A stretch of DNA of 64,000 nucleotides from Gloeopeniophorella convolvens (taxonomy: Eukaryota; Basidiomycota; Agaricomycetes; Russulales): assembly GCA_022496205.1 (NCBI GenBank), contig WTXD01000078.1, forward strand, positions 1 through 64,000, in the 5' to 3' direction. Made by a program: the position numbers and the translations under genes. Positions 1 to 12,137 of the stretch are shown here, piece by piece (the first letter of the stretch is position 1; each line of letters opens with the position of its first letter). Below the pieces are notes generated by a model. It saw nothing but the letters and a program-made list of their open reading frames with translations, was not told the DNA's origin and ran no database searches.

Positions 1-1024
1 ACGCGACAGGCGACGGAGTAACCTCAAGCTGAGTGATCATGATAGCCTGGATGTAGAGAATGAGCGAGATAGGTAATCAAGAACGCATAGGGCCCAGCGT
101 TTGCACTGCGATATAGCGTACTCAGTCCCGCAGCATGAGAAGAACTGGCACACGGTGAATGATGACGAGAGCCGCGGGCGTTTGAGGCGCACACTCGGAG
201 GTCACGATTCCACCGGTGATAAGCCCTGAGTGGTATGACAACTCAACTATCCACAAGCATACTGCTTGAACTGCCGTAGACGCCCTTTGAGAGAAGTCGG
301 CCATAAGGAACGATCACAGAAAGTGTCAGGTACATACCCCGGAAGGGGCAGGCAGGGATCAACTTGAGAACAAGGAGTCCTCCGGATTTCGTGAACACGA
401 CCAAACGTATAGACCTTTGGGTGCCGGGCGAGAGACCGGCACAACAAGCGGTGGGACAGGCTGACCTCACCGTGTGTTCGAAAGCGAAGCTGGAAAGCTC
501 TGAGTAAAGCTGTTGAAAGAGTTCGTCCATCATGACGAGCATCATGATTTCACTTTGAGTCCGGACCAGAGATGCTAGTGCGTGTTATCGAGTTGATCGA
601 CCTTGCCAGTGATCAGTCAGATGACGCCAAGACACGCGTGCACGCACTCGTCGCAGACCTGAGGGCAGCATACGGGATTTGTACGTCTGGAGGACGTCTA
701 AAAAAACAAGTGATCATCGAGCTGGGTCATGAGAGACGGGCTCACGAGGAGCAGAGGATCCACTTGAAGGACCGGCAGCGGGCAGCGCAGAGACTGTTCG
801 AGTACGTCATTGATCCTGGTCATGCGGGGTGTGAAATTCAAGCAAACGGTAAACCGGGACGGTTGATCGGACGTGGGAAAAATGACGTCACTGGGGTTGA
901 ATATTCCAGATTTGCGTTGGGCGACTTGTTTTGTTTTCGTTGTCCGATGGGGCCCAACACGGACGCTCTTGCTTCTCTTACAGACACTGCTATCTCGCCC
1001 GTCGCACCCACTGTCTCCGTCCCA
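1..1024. other. No gene supported; upstream region of glycogen synthase
   Basis: I see no coding region that can be defended here. The glycogen synthase frame stays open upstream to about position 572, but the translation before 1025 has no family resemblance and the conserved N-terminus begins right after the ATG at 1025. The stretch presumably holds the promoter and 5' UTR of that gene. Confidence 0.4.
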
Positions 1025-3495
1025 ATGGCAGACGAAAAGCGCGACGTTCGCAATCCCATTCTCTTCGAGTGCGCCTGGGAGGTCGCAAACAAGGTCGGCG
1101 GTATCTACACCGTCATCAAGTCAAAGGTCCCCGTCACCGTCTCCGAGTTTGGCGACAGATACACCCTCATCGGCCCTCTCTCTTACAAGTCCGCCCCAAT
1201 GGAGGTCGAAGCGGAGGAGCCCTCAGACCCCCACATCGCTGCAACCCTCGAATCGATGCGCGTAAAGGGCGTCAAGGCCCTCTACGGCAGATGGCTCATC
1301 GAGGGCAGCCCTCACGTCCTCCTCTTTGATACTGGCAGTCAGTACCACCGTCTCGACGAGTGGAAGGGCGATCTCTGGAATCTCGCGGGTATCCCAACAC
1401 CACCTAATGACCATGAAACCAACGAAACCATCGTCTTCGGTTACCTCGTCGCTTGGTTCCTCGGAGATGTACGTCTGCTGGCCCTGCAGTTGTCCCCGAG
1501 CCGGTGCTAACTTTTTTTCTCCGCACGTAGTACCTTTCCAGACAACTTCATACTGCCGTCGTTGCCCATTTCCACGAATGGCAGGCGGCCGTCGCTATCC
1601 CTCTCTGCCGCAAACGGCACGTCGACGTCACCACCATCTTCACCACACACGCGACCCTCCTTGGACGTTACCTTTGCGCGGGCGCCGTCGACTTTTACAA
1701 CAACCTCCAGTACTTTGACGTCGACCATGAAGCCGGCAAGCGCGGCATCTACCACCGGTACTGCATCGAACGCTCCGCCGCCCACTGCGCTGACGTCTTC
1801 ACGACCGTCTCGCACATCACCGCGTACGAGGCGGAGCACCTGCTCAAGCGCAAGCCCGATGGCGTGCTCCCAAACGGGCTCAACGTCGTCAAGTTTCAGG
1901 CGATGCATGAGTTTCAAAATCTCCACTCGACCGCCAAGGCAAAAATCAACGAGTTTGTGCGCGGCCATTTCTACGGACACGTCAGCTTTGACACGGACAA
2001 CACGCTCTACATGTTCTCCGCCGGCCGCTACGAGTACCGCAACAAAGGCCTCGACATGTTCATCGAGTCGCTCGCCCGCCTCAACTACCGACTACAGTCG
2101 GCCGGCTCAGACGTCACCGTTGTCGCGTTCATCATCACCCCGCCCAGACGCATTCGTATACCATCGATTCGCTCAAGGGCCAGGCCGTCACGAAGCAGCT
2201 CAAGGACACGGTCACAGAAATCCAGAACCGGATCGGAGCCCGGCTGTTTGACATGGCGGTACAGTCTAACGGGTGCGTAGCTTGGCTGTTTTGGCAGCGT
2301 CCACCATCCCCTCCTGACTTGCCCCACTAGTGACTTCTCGAAGCTGCCGTCGCCGGAGAATCTGCTGTCAGAGGAAGACAAGGTGCAGCTGAAGCGCCGG
2401 ATCTTTGCGCTGAAGCGCAACTCGCTTCCCCCAGTTACAACGCACAATATGGCAGATGATGCGAACGATCCGATACTGAATCAGATTCGGCGGGTCAAGT
2501 TGTTCAACTCGTCCAGTGACCGTGTCAAGATCGTGTTCCATCCGGACTTTTTGAACTCCAACAACCCCGTGTTGGGCATGGACTACGAGGAATTTGTGCG
2601 CGGGTGTCATCTTGGCGTGTTCCCGAGCTACTACGAGCCATGGGGTTACACGCCCGCCGAGTGCACCGTCGTATGTCCCACCTTGCTCGCGCATTTACGG
2701 GCAATTCGCTGACGATGGCGCATAGATGGGCATCCCTTCCATCACAACAAACCTATCTGGCTTTGGCTGCTTCATGCAGGACATGATCGAGCGGCCGGAG
2801 GATGAGGGATGCTACATCGTTGACCGGCGGATGAAGTCGGCGGAAGATTCAGTCAGCCAGCTTGCGGACTACATTTTCTCGTTCACGATGAAGTCGCGGC
2901 GGCAACGCATCAACCAACGCAACCGCGTCGAGCGGCTGTCGCCGCTCCTCGACTGGAAGAACCTGGGTATTGAGTACTCCAAGGCGCGCCAGCTCGCGCT
3001 GCGCCGCGCGTACCCGGACGCGTTCTACCTCGGCGGCGACGTCGAGGACGACTTTGACTTCACGTCCGGGCCGGAAAAGCTGGCGATCAGCACGCCGGCG
3101 AGCCCGCGGTTCAGGACGACGGGCTTTGCGACACCGGGGGATATTGGTACTTTGACGGAAGAGGTGTGTATGTACGAGTCGGTTCTGTTCGCGTCTTACG
3201 CCTCCACAGATGCAGGGCCTGAACACGAGCGACTATCGGGGCAGCTTCCAATGGCCGCACTCACAAGAAGACGAGGACGACAGTTATCCCTTGTGCGTAC
3301 CTGGCCGGTGCCCCGCTCCGCTTGCTAAACACCTCCTGCAGCCCTCTTGTGATGAAGGTTCGCTCACGCGCGTCGTCGGTCATGTCTGGCGCTAGCACGC
3401 CTGGTGGCGGTCCCTTCAAGTCTCTAAGTGAAGGAGATCTCCGCCAGGCAGACGCAGCGCTCTCGCAGGTGAATGGAGCGGTGAACGGCAAGTGA
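1025..3495 (+). CDS. GSY1: Glycogen synthase (GT3), with apparent frameshift
   Basis: Cytosolic glycogen [starch] synthase, which extends alpha-1,4-glucan from UDP-glucose. Proposed exons: 1025-1468, 1531-2272, 2331-2670, 2726-3163, 3210-3292, 3342-3495; about 733 residues, normal for the fungal family. The N-terminus has the [16 protein letters not shown] donor loop. The middle carries HFHEWQA and HEFQNLH. The catalytic E-x7-E appears in [14 protein letters not shown]. An arginine cluster ([10 protein letters not shown]) matches the glucose-6-phosphate site, followed by a Ser-rich tail of the kind that is phosphorylated. The ATG at 1025 was chosen because similarity starts there. Oddity: near 2131-2146 the frame changes. 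The protein reads VVAFI in one frame and [11 protein letters not shown] in the next, as if one base were missing, and no GT-AG intron explains it. Exon 2 is 742 nt where 743 would keep phase. It is either a sequence error or a broken allele. Confidence 0.93.
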
Positions 3496-3822
3496 AGGGG
3501 CGTGCGGGTGGTGTGATTGGAACAAACTAAGGTCATGGAAAGCTATGATTATGGACTGATACGACCCACTTTTTGTGTTGCGCTATATGTCTGTATCTGC
3601 ACATGCTCAACAATTCCAGAATGTCCTGTTTACGAGTCTGAGCCGAGTCTGAGCGAGTCTCGAGCGCGTCGCGGCGCGGTGTACGTAAGCTCACGCCACC
3701 CGCGCGTCGCCTTCGACATTAAAAAAAACTGTCCTTGTCGGACCACTTTGGCTTTTCCCAGCTTTTAAATACCCACGACGTGTGACCCCGTCTCGCAGCT
3801 CGCCCCTCTCCTCTCCTCCACC
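3496..3822 (+). promoter_or_regulatory. Intergenic region with TATA-like element before ERG25
   Basis: Contains the 3' flank of glycogen synthase and the promoter of the sterol oxidase gene. A TATA-like TTTTAAATA lies at 3763-3771, about 50 bp before the ATG. A pyrimidine-rich tract (3796-3820) leads directly into the CACC-ATG context, a common arrangement in basidiomycete genes. The functional reading is inferred from position only. Confidence 0.4.
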
Positions 3823-5068
3823 ATGTCCTTTAACTCCACCTTCGGGAGTGCCGCAGGCCAGCTTGCCACTGCCCAGCTTTATGCCGACGCCGGCACCGAC
3901 TACACCACCCTCAGCTGGGCCGAGAAGCAATGGATGGCGTGGTACATCTGGATCGGCAACCCGCTCATCGCGACGGGCATTGCCTCGTTCCTTCTTCACG
4001 AGGTACGCTCTCAGTGGATAGCAGGAGCTCGCGCTAACGCATATACGCTGTCCGCCCCGCGTAGACCGTCTACTTTGGCCGCTGCATCCCGTGGATGATC
4101 GTCGACGCCATCCCGTACTTCCGCAAGTGGAAGCTGCAGCCTGCGAAGATCCCTACGCCTGAGGAGCAGTGGGAGTGCACCCGCGGCGTGCTCTTTTCCC
4201 ACTTTACAGTCGAGGGGCCTGCTGTGCGTGTTGTCCCGTCATATGCGCTGACTGGGTGGTCTGGTTGACACGCGCGCCCGCAGATCCTTCTCTTTCACCC
4301 GGTCGCGGAGGCGGTCGGCATGAGCACCTGGCAGGTGCCCTTCCCGTCGTGGCAGACCATGCTCCCGCAGCTCGCGTTCTTTTTCTTCTTTGAGGACATG
4401 TTCCACTACTTCTGTGAGTGCCGCGCTTCAACGTTCACCCGGTCGCACAGGGGCTGACTGTTGCGTGCTTACAGCGCATCAGCTGTTGCACACGCCGCTC
4501 CTGTACAAGCACATCCACAAACTTCACCACAAGTACTCGGCGCCGTTCGGTCTGGCAGCCGAGTATGCGCATCCACTTGAGGTTATGATTCTTGGCACGG
4601 GCACCATCGTTGGTCCCTTGCTTTACTGCTGGTTCACGCAGAACCTGCACATCTTCACCGTCTACATCTGGATCATGCTCCGCCTCTTCCAGGCCATTGA
4701 TGCCCACTCCGGTTATGGTGCGTCTCTTCTCACTGGTCATCGGTGTTGACTCACTGACGCATCTCCTCGCAGACTTCCCCTGGTCGCTCCAATACATCGT
4801 CCCATTCTGGTCCGGCGCCGAGCACCACGACTTCCATCACATGGCGTTCGTGAACAACTTCTCGACGTCCTTCCGGTGGTGGGACCGCGTGCTCGGCACG
4901 GACGACAAGTACCTTGCGTACCGCAAGCGCGTGCGCGCGGCCACAAAAGGCCTCGACGCGGCGCACCGCAAGGCTGTCGAGGAGAAGATGGTCGCCGAGG
5001 CGGAGCAGGAGGGCTTTGCCGCAGAGAAAGAGGTCGAGCGCAAGGCGGAGAGCAAGAAGGTCCAGTGA
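3823..5068 (+). CDS. ERG25: C-4 methylsterol oxidase (sterol desaturase family)
   Basis: Endoplasmic-reticulum di-iron oxygenase of ergosterol synthesis that oxidises the C-4 methyl groups of 4,4-dimethylzymosterol. Exons: 3823-4002, 4065-4223, 4284-4413, 4475-4717, 4773-5068; 335 residues. The histidine boxes of the fatty-acid hydroxylase superfamily are visible: HQLLH, then HKLHH, then HHDFHH near the C-terminus. Several hydrophobic segments surround them, for example [29 protein letters not shown] and GAEHHDFHH closely match the ERG25 type rather than C-5 desaturase or fatty-acid hydroxylases. The C-terminus is a charged, lysine- and glutamate-rich tail ending KKVQ, plausible for an ER protein. 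It converges on the TyrRS gene, with 258 bp between the stops. Confidence 0.95.
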
Positions 5069-5326
5069 GCGCGGCGTCGATATGCGGTACCCGCACCCCC
5101 GGCGGCCACGCCTGTAATGAACATCACTTACCGCCACGCATATATTCCGTACATTATGCCAGCGCTATCTATACCCTCATACTAGAGATGCTTTGCACAC
5201 CTCCCTCGGTGGGTTTCGGGCTGATGGTTTGCCCGAGGTCCACGTTCACGCAGCAAGCTGGTCTACTTTGCCGACGGTTTCACAGATACAGATGAAATTA
5301 GTCTACCAATCCAGATCCTACATGTT

Positions 5327-6912
5327 CTATTCGGTTTTGTCTGCCACCGCTCCATCTGCAGCGCCATCCGCAGCCTTGGCATTCTTGCCCTTGCCAGGTG
5401 GCGGCGGGTGGTAGACCTTCTCCTGCAACGTGCTCAGCCACCGCCCGAGCACCGGCGCGCCGCATCACCAGTCGCTCACCTTTTTCTTCTTCTTCTCCGG
5501 CGCGGGGTACGCGAGGTCCGCGACCGCCTGCCACTCGGCGCTCTCCTCGAAGCGCCGCCGGATGGGCGCGAGCAGGTCGACGAGGGCCTCCGCAACGGCG
5601 GCCTTGAGATCCTTCGGGTGCACCTCGCGCGCCGCAAACGCGTCGCGCAACGCTGCAGACGTCGCGAAGTGCATCGGCCCGCCGTACTTGTCGTCGCGGT
5701 GCACGCTGAACACCGTGCCCGCGGGGGCACCGGCGCTCGCGAACGGCTTCTGCTCGTCTGCGCCGGCGCCCTCGTCGGGGTCCGCGCCGGTGCGCCCCGC
5801 GGCGCGCTCGAGGCGCAGCTCAGAGATGGGGATCAGGACAGCGTCGACAAAGGCGAGCACGCCGTTGTCGGCGACGTTGCCCTCCTCGCAGAAGGCCTTC
5901 TTGATCTTGCGGCGCACGGCGTCGGCGGGGTCGAGGAAGTCGATCTTGGAGTCCGGGTCGGACGAGGACATCTTGCCGCCCGCGAGGCCGGGCACCATCG
6001 CGTTCATCAGATGCGCGCGCTTGGCGTAGCCCAGGCGCGGGAGGTAGAGCTCGGAAAAGGTGAAGATTTTGCGCTGCGCGGGGGGTGGATGTAGTGTGAG
6101 CGCGGGTGAGACACTGGACGGGGCGGGCGCACCTGGTCGACGCCGCCGAACTGGAAATCGACGTCGAGGTACTGCTCGTCGAGCGCCTGGAGACCGGGGT
6201 AGAGCAGCCCGCTGAGGAGCGGACTCTCGACCTGCTTGACGACCTCCGCGCCGGCCTTCTTGGCGTCGTGCTCGGTGACGGTCGCACAGAGGCGGTAGTT
6301 GTCGAGGTTGTACTCCTTGGTGAGCTGGTAGGACGAGCCCTCGACGAAGATGAGGCGCGAGGTCGGGATGCCGAGCGACTCGAAGACGGCGAGGAGCACG
6401 AATTTGTAGTATTTTGTGCGGTGCGTGACGAGCTCGAGTGGCGCTTTCATGTTGTCGAGGAAGGCGTGCACATCTGGCGGGCGTCGTCATGCCCTGCGCG
6501 GTGTGCACCAGCGGCCGTGCTCACCTGCAAGCAAGACTTTAACCTGCGTGACATGGTGAACTTGGGGGTCGTGAAAGGTACATCGCACGAGACGCACCTC
6601 GACACCCGCCCGCAAGAAGTCCGCGATTTTGGTCAGAGGGACAAAGTATCCGACATGCGCTGAGCGGTGGCATGCAGCATAAGTCGCCTATCGATACAAT
6701 GTGCTGTGCCGCGCACTCACGTCTGCCCGTGGGTGCAGTTCCTGTGCGCACTCAGCACCCGCCGCAACGCAGAGACGCAGCGCATACGCACCCCAGTAGC
6801 ATTTTGGCGTCTTGCCCTGGTCGAGCAGTGCCTTGATCGACTCGCCGCCGAGGACCTCCTGCAACCGCCTGGTGATCAGTTGGTACCTTTCCTCCGACGA
6901 TGCCTGTGCCAT
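5327..6912 (-). CDS. TYS1: Cytosolic tyrosyl-tRNA synthetase
   Basis: Class I aminoacyl-tRNA synthetase charging tRNA-Tyr. Exons, 5' to 3' on the minus strand: 6792-6912, 6721-6741, 6598-6659, 6525-6543, 6133-6473, 5480-6073, 5327-5422; 417 residues, and every phase closes. The ATP-binding HIGH-type motif reads GRPHVGYF, the tyrosine pocket follows ([10 protein letters not shown]), and the KMSSS loop is [36 protein letters not shown] matches the eukaryotic/archaeal type, not the bacterial one. Exons 2 (21 nt) and 4 (19 nt) are micro-exons. Exon 2 encodes GTAPTGR immediately before the HVGY signature. The last exon supplies a Pro/Lys tail (VYHPPPP). Stopping instead inside intron 6 (TGA at 5465) would give a shorter protein ending VSDW. 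It shares a 233-bp upstream region with histone H4. Confidence 0.94.
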
Positions 6913-7700
<788 letters not shown>

Positions 7701-8007
7701 AGGACGGTTCTCAGACTCTTCTTTCTTGCTACCCCCCACTGCTCAGCCAGACTGCCGCACACCACAGCGCGCTCTCGCAGATAGCTTTTGGACCCATGTT
7801 CAGTCTCTATGTCCGGACTTGGTTCATTATATGCAGAGATACAGCAATAAGCAAAATCATGTACTTGGTACTTTTCGCTTGATGAATATGAGTATGGTGG
7901 GTTTGGTGTCCCTGCAATTGTGCGCCTGTTCTCCCTCAGCGCGGTATGTCTCTCAGAGTGACCGTCCCTGAATACTCTTCCCGAGATATTGGAGAGAAAC
8001 CACGAGG
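7701..8007. other. Convergent intergenic region H4 / MRM2
   Basis: 307 bp between two stop codons. No open frame is worth reporting. It is expected to contain the two 3' UTRs and poly(A) signals, and is AT-richer around 7845-7905. Confidence 0.5.
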
Positions 8008-8905
8008 TCACGATGCCCCTTTAAACCCGAAGCATAACCAGTAGCCCTCCCTAGACGCGGACCGACTCGAGTCAGGTTTGATGTGCATCACTATATGGAA
8101 GTTTGGATCCAGATAGAACTTGCGGAACTGTTGTAGCTCAGGGTGTTCGAAGTATTTGAGTCTGCACGTCATCCGTATACGGCCGCTCTCAATACAGCGG
8201 ACACACTCACAGTAGCACGCCACCATTCTTCCGCCCAATGCTCTGGGCTGTCCGCAGATGCTTGCTCGTAAAGTCCCAAACCGCGCGACAGATGTCAAGC
8301 GAGTCCTCCGTGTCGTGCGTGCGATTCCCCGTCGCGTTCCCGGCCATGTCGGATAAAATCACGTCCGCCTTGCCGTCCGGGTTTGCCTTGGCGCGGATGA
8401 TGGCGTCGACCATCGCCGCCGTCTCGGGAGCGAGGAAGTCCGCCTGGAGTGTGTGCACGCCCGCGAGCGGCGCGATGCGCAGGCGGTCGACGGCTACGAC
8501 GACGCCGCGGCCCTCGCCCTCAGCGACGACCTGCTCGCCGGCGCTCTCGCTCCACTCGTGGCTCGGCGCGTCGATGTTGAGCCCCCAGCGGCCGTCGCCC
8601 TGCTCGGCCCGCTGCTCGTCGCGCGCGCGCGCCCAGCTCTCGCCCTGCCAGCCCATAAGCCCCGCGACGACCTGGCTCCAGCCGCCAGGCGCGGCGCCGA
8701 GGTCGACGACGGCGTGGACGTCGGGCGCGCGGAGGAAGCGGCGGTAGCGGTCGTCGATCTCGAGGAGCTTGAACGCGGAGCGGGAGCGGTATTGCGCCGG
8801 GTGCGAGAGCCGCTGGCGGACGTACGGGTCGTTGAAGTGGCGCGCGAGCCACTGTTTGGACGAAGGGGAGAGCGCCTTGCCAGCTGCGCGTACGGTGGGG
8901 TACAT
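8008..8905 (-). CDS. MRM2: FtsJ-type rRNA 2'-O-methyltransferase, mitochondrial MRM2-like
   Basis: SAM-dependent ribose methyltransferase of the RrmJ/FtsJ family; the closest type is the mitochondrial large-subunit rRNA uridine methyltransferase. Exons: 8211-8905 and 8008-8161; 282 residues. Start of the domain: QYRSRSAFKLLEID (first catalytic Lys). The SAM loop is VVDLGAAPGGWSQV, the catalytic Asp lies in VILSDMAGNATG, and the final Lys/Glu are in HIKPDSSRSASREGYW, so the K-D-K-E tetrad is complete. The domain has an insertion (about residues 80-125) rich in Glu, Arg and Gly. The N-terminus (VRAAGKALSPSSKQWL) is basic and fits a mitochondrial presequence, which is inference. It is head-to-head with the TFIIIC subunit gene, 98 bp between ATGs. 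Confidence 0.9.
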
Positions 8906-9003
8906 AGGACGCGTTGAACGCGCTCGGGCACCCGTCGCCAGCGGAGCGACAACAGCGCGTCCCGTTGTCCGGGCCGGTGGGCTGTCTCTTCGCTCCTGCC
9001 GCC
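8906..9003. promoter_or_regulatory. 98-bp bidirectional promoter, MRM2 / TFIIIC subunit
   Basis: Only 98 bp lie between the divergent start codons, so the two genes must share promoter elements and their 5' UTRs must be very short or overlapping. The stretch is GC-rich with no clear TATA box. Confidence 0.5.
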
Positions 9004-9743
9004 ATGGGCGCAGACTCTCTCGCTCCTGGGTATCACCAAGTCGACGCGTTTGGCCCGGACGATGACTACGAGCGCGACGAAAACGGGGAGATTATAGAGG
9101 AGGTCTCGTATGTCACGCTCGACCTTGGAGCCGTCGAGCCTACTCTCGTTCCAAGCAGCTCTACATATCGTCTCATTGTGTGTGCATCTATGCAGCTCAC
9201 ATTGTAGTGTCGACTCAAGGGACGTAGGGCTTGGACACGCCGACGCCGTTCCTCCAGCTTTCCGGGACCATCTTCCAGGGGTCCCACCAGTCCTTGCTTG
9301 GCACAGAACTGCTGTTCTCTGAAGACAAAGGTCCGTTCTGTATACCTATCCCAACGATGCATGCATTCATACCGCGTCTATCAGACCACTACGACCAGAA
9401 CAAGCGCACAGTATCCCATCTCGCAAACACCTCCCAGCGCATCCGCTTCAAGCAGGTAGAGATCCAGCCCAAAGGGGCGCCACCCGAGCTGCCCGAGCCC
9501 CTGACGCGCGGGAAAGGCAAAGGCACGAGCGGCAAACCGAAGGCCCAAACTATGGATCACGTCGATGCTGTGGACCTGCTTACTGGGAGCTTCGACCCGC
9601 GCGAGGCCACTCCTTCGACGCGACGAGGCGGGAAGGGAAAAAGCACCCGCGGCGGCGAACTGCAAGTGATTCAGTCCCAGCCCGACGTCGCGGAAGACGT
9701 CGAGATGGAAATAGAACCAACTCCCGCCCCAGAAGCCGCCTGA
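9004..9743 (+). CDS. TFIIIC subunit with triple-barrel domain (tau55/GTF3C6 type)
   Basis: Probable subunit of RNA polymerase III factor TFIIIC, TFIIIC_sub6 (Pfam) family. Exons: 9004-9177, 9228-9330, 9385-9743; 211 residues. The conserved barrel sequence is YVTLDLGAV, YRLIGLDTPTPFLQLSG, GTELLFSEDK and NTSQRIRFKQVEIQPKG, in that order. The remaining C-terminus is low-complexity, Lys/Gly-rich, then acidic (DVAEDVEMEIEPTP). The second intron (9331-9384) is 54 nt and in frame, so an unspliced form would also be open. I call it an intron because the intervening residues break the family pattern. Unlike budding-yeast tau55 there is no N-terminal phosphatase-like domain. Confidence 0.8.
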
Positions 9744-10348
9744 ATGCGCCCTTATCGTCGCGCCCGTTCTTTTTACCGGTGGTCTGGGTGTATGTATGCG
9801 CGCCGGGCCAACTACTCGGCAGACCAACAACGCAGATGCGTATAAATAGGCATGGTGGGTTGTCTGTGTACACGAAGGGCGTTTGGCACTGACTTCTGCA
9901 TGTAGGCCCGCAGGTTTGGGTGTGCGCGCTCGCACCGGTGCTCAGCTTCGACCTCGAGCGGTCGGCCGTAGTGGCGCCGCGAAGCGGATCGGTGGCTCTC
10001 ACCAGGTTTACACCTTGCTCTCATGTGCCATACCGCCCCCGGGCTCAGTTCGCTTGGGCCTTACCCCGGCTTCCCTGTCCACATATCGAGTGTATGTATG
10101 TGAGATACAGCCAATCTTTCGTTGCAGCCTATACAAGGAAATCATGCATTGACACACTACAGCCGCGGTACGCTGCCTCCTGCTTCATTCGTTACAAACA
10201 CCTACTATGAGATCTCGAATTACTCCATCCCTCTACTTATTCTTGGCAAGTGGCGAGATTTGCGGGAGACCCGGGAAGAAAGTCGTCGGGATCGTGCTGA
10301 AACGACATCGCTCAGTCACCCCAATCAAGAATCGACGATCCGAGGGAC
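9744..10348. other. Convergent intergenic region, no gene seen
   Basis: 605 bp between the TFIIIC stop and the GH28 stop. The short frames present show no recognisable protein. It probably holds 3' UTRs only. Confidence 0.45.
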
Positions 10349-12137
10349 TCACGGCGTCGGGATGGGCGACACGCTCGTGAACCCGGCCGTCAAGTCGCCC
10401 GGCAGCGACGGCGGCGTGGTGTACCCCGCCGGCTCGGCCATCGTGCTCGTCGAGGCGGCGTAGCTGCTCGGGTCGCCGTCACGGATGCAACCAACGCCGC
10501 TTCCGAACGCGCTCTCGCACTTGGCGAGCGCCTGGCCGGACTGCGACCACATGTTGACGTTTTGGAGCGTGATGGACGAGCACGGCGCGCCGTCTGCGCA
10601 AAGGAGGGCGAGCGGCGAGCGCGCGACGCCGTCGACGACGTCGCCGTCCCAGTTCTTCGTGGAGATATCAGTGCTCTCGAGGCGTGATGATGGGGTTCTG
10701 GGCCACAAACCATGAATGTGATGTTCGTGAGCTGCACGCCGTTTCCTGGGTTCGGGGAAATCGATGCCCAGTATTGGTTGAGGTACAGTCCGTATGCAGT
10801 TCCGCGCGAGATGAAGTTCTGCAGAAGCACATTCGAGACTGCAGGACAGAGTCATAAGGTCCAATCGTTATCAGGAGCGAAGAGCCGAGTACCAGTTCCA
10901 TTACCGCCGTTGGACTTGAACATCATGGCCTGGTTGCCACCTAGCATAAGAGGTTAGCCTTAGCTTTTTGAAAGGGTAAGATATAGGGCGTGCACCGTTG
11001 GTGTAGATGTTTTGGTAGACGACATTGGCGATGTCGACTCCAGTGCCCAGGCTGCCGAATGCTGAGCCTCCGGATTGGTTGCACCAAACTGCACACACAT
11101 AAGCAACTCAATATCAGCGTCGTGCGCTACAATGGCCCCGGGTGCGCCAAAGGACGCACTCCGTTCAACCATGATGTTATGAGCTGGTGACTTGATTGTA
11201 ACACATTCATCGCGGTTCGTCACCTCGACGTCGTGTATCCAGTGGTTCGTCCCTGGGAGGTTAGAGGTAACGAATCAGGCTCAGGCTTGACCAAGCTCAA
11301 CATGAGATGCTGACCGGATACATCAATCCCATCAGAGCCTCCGCTGGGGATAGCATTCAGTAGCAGTTCGTGTCCATCAATTGATAGCCCTTACATATCG
11401 GCACCACTAGAAAGAGCCACGGAATCAGCATCTTGCCTCACAAGGCGTTTCGCAGGTCTCGTACCGAATAGCAAGGTTGTAGACTTCGCCACGAGAGCCG
11501 TTGTCGATGATAAGATGGAACTCAGGAGCTGTCAGACCACCGCGCGGTCAGCGACAGCGAGGCATCTACGCAGTGCGGGGCCCACTCACAGTCCACAAGG
11601 ATGAGATCGTGCACCGAATAGCTCGTCGACGTGATCATCCTGATCAGCCGCGGGCCCGCGTTCCGCGCCTGGTACCCGTTTCCCTGGATCCCGCCCGCGC
11701 TCGTGCTCGAGTAGAACTCAAAGTCGGTCGCGTCGGTGATGGCGAACATGTGCCCGCTGCTCGTGCCCGTGCGCGTGATGAGCCCGTCGAGCTGGATCGC
11801 CCACTGCGTGCCGCCCGAGAGCGTCACCCAAGTCACCATGTTGTAGTTCCCTTGCGGGATGTACAGGGTCGAGCCTTCGTTATTGAGAACGCAGTTGTTG
11901 TAAGTAGAGTTGATGGCGGGGCCTAAGACGAGATGAATTAAGCAGGCTGCGAGAGGTGGCCGTGGCTAGCTCACCAATGTCACTGGAGCCGATGCTGCCA
12001 CCGTAATCGAGGACGTTGCATATGACGTTCCTCTTGGCTGACGAAGGCGTTGTGGGACCGACCGTGGTGGTCAGCTGAGCAAAGACAGAGGGAGACAAGG
12101 ACAGAAATAGCGCTAAGATGGTGAAAGACAGCATCAT
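10349..12137 (-). CDS. Secreted GH28 rhamnogalacturonan hydrolase
   Basis: Extracellular glycoside hydrolase that cuts the rhamnose-galacturonate backbone of pectin. Exons, 5' to 3': 11975-12137, 11590-11922, 11465-11528, 11395-11406, 11315-11343, 11160-11252, 10996-11088, 10893-10940, 10711-10838, 10349-10654; 422 residues with all phases closing. Signal peptide: [20 protein letters not shown]. The catalytic region [10 protein letters not shown] is followed by RDECVTIK and GGSAFGSLG, the rhamnogalacturonase versions of the GH28 NTD, DD and GHG motifs of polygalacturonases. Exon 4 is 12 nt long (GADI) and sits exactly before the catalytic loop. An in-frame ATG at 12170 would add 11 residues before the signal peptide; I prefer 12137. 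It is the only pectin-degrading gene seen here. Confidence 0.93.

Noticed and set aside
572..1024. In-frame upstream extension of the glycogen synthase ORF by 151 codons
   Set aside because: No similarity to the family; the conserved N-terminus begins directly after the ATG at 1025.
5408..6094. Long plus-strand frame (228 codons) opposite TyrRS
   Set aside because: Shadow of the GC-rich TyrRS coding strand; Arg/Ala/Val-biased translation with no family signal.
8494..9039. Minus-strand 181-codon frame over the MRM2 5' region
   Set aside because: Arg/Ser/Ala-rich shadow frame of the methyltransferase gene.
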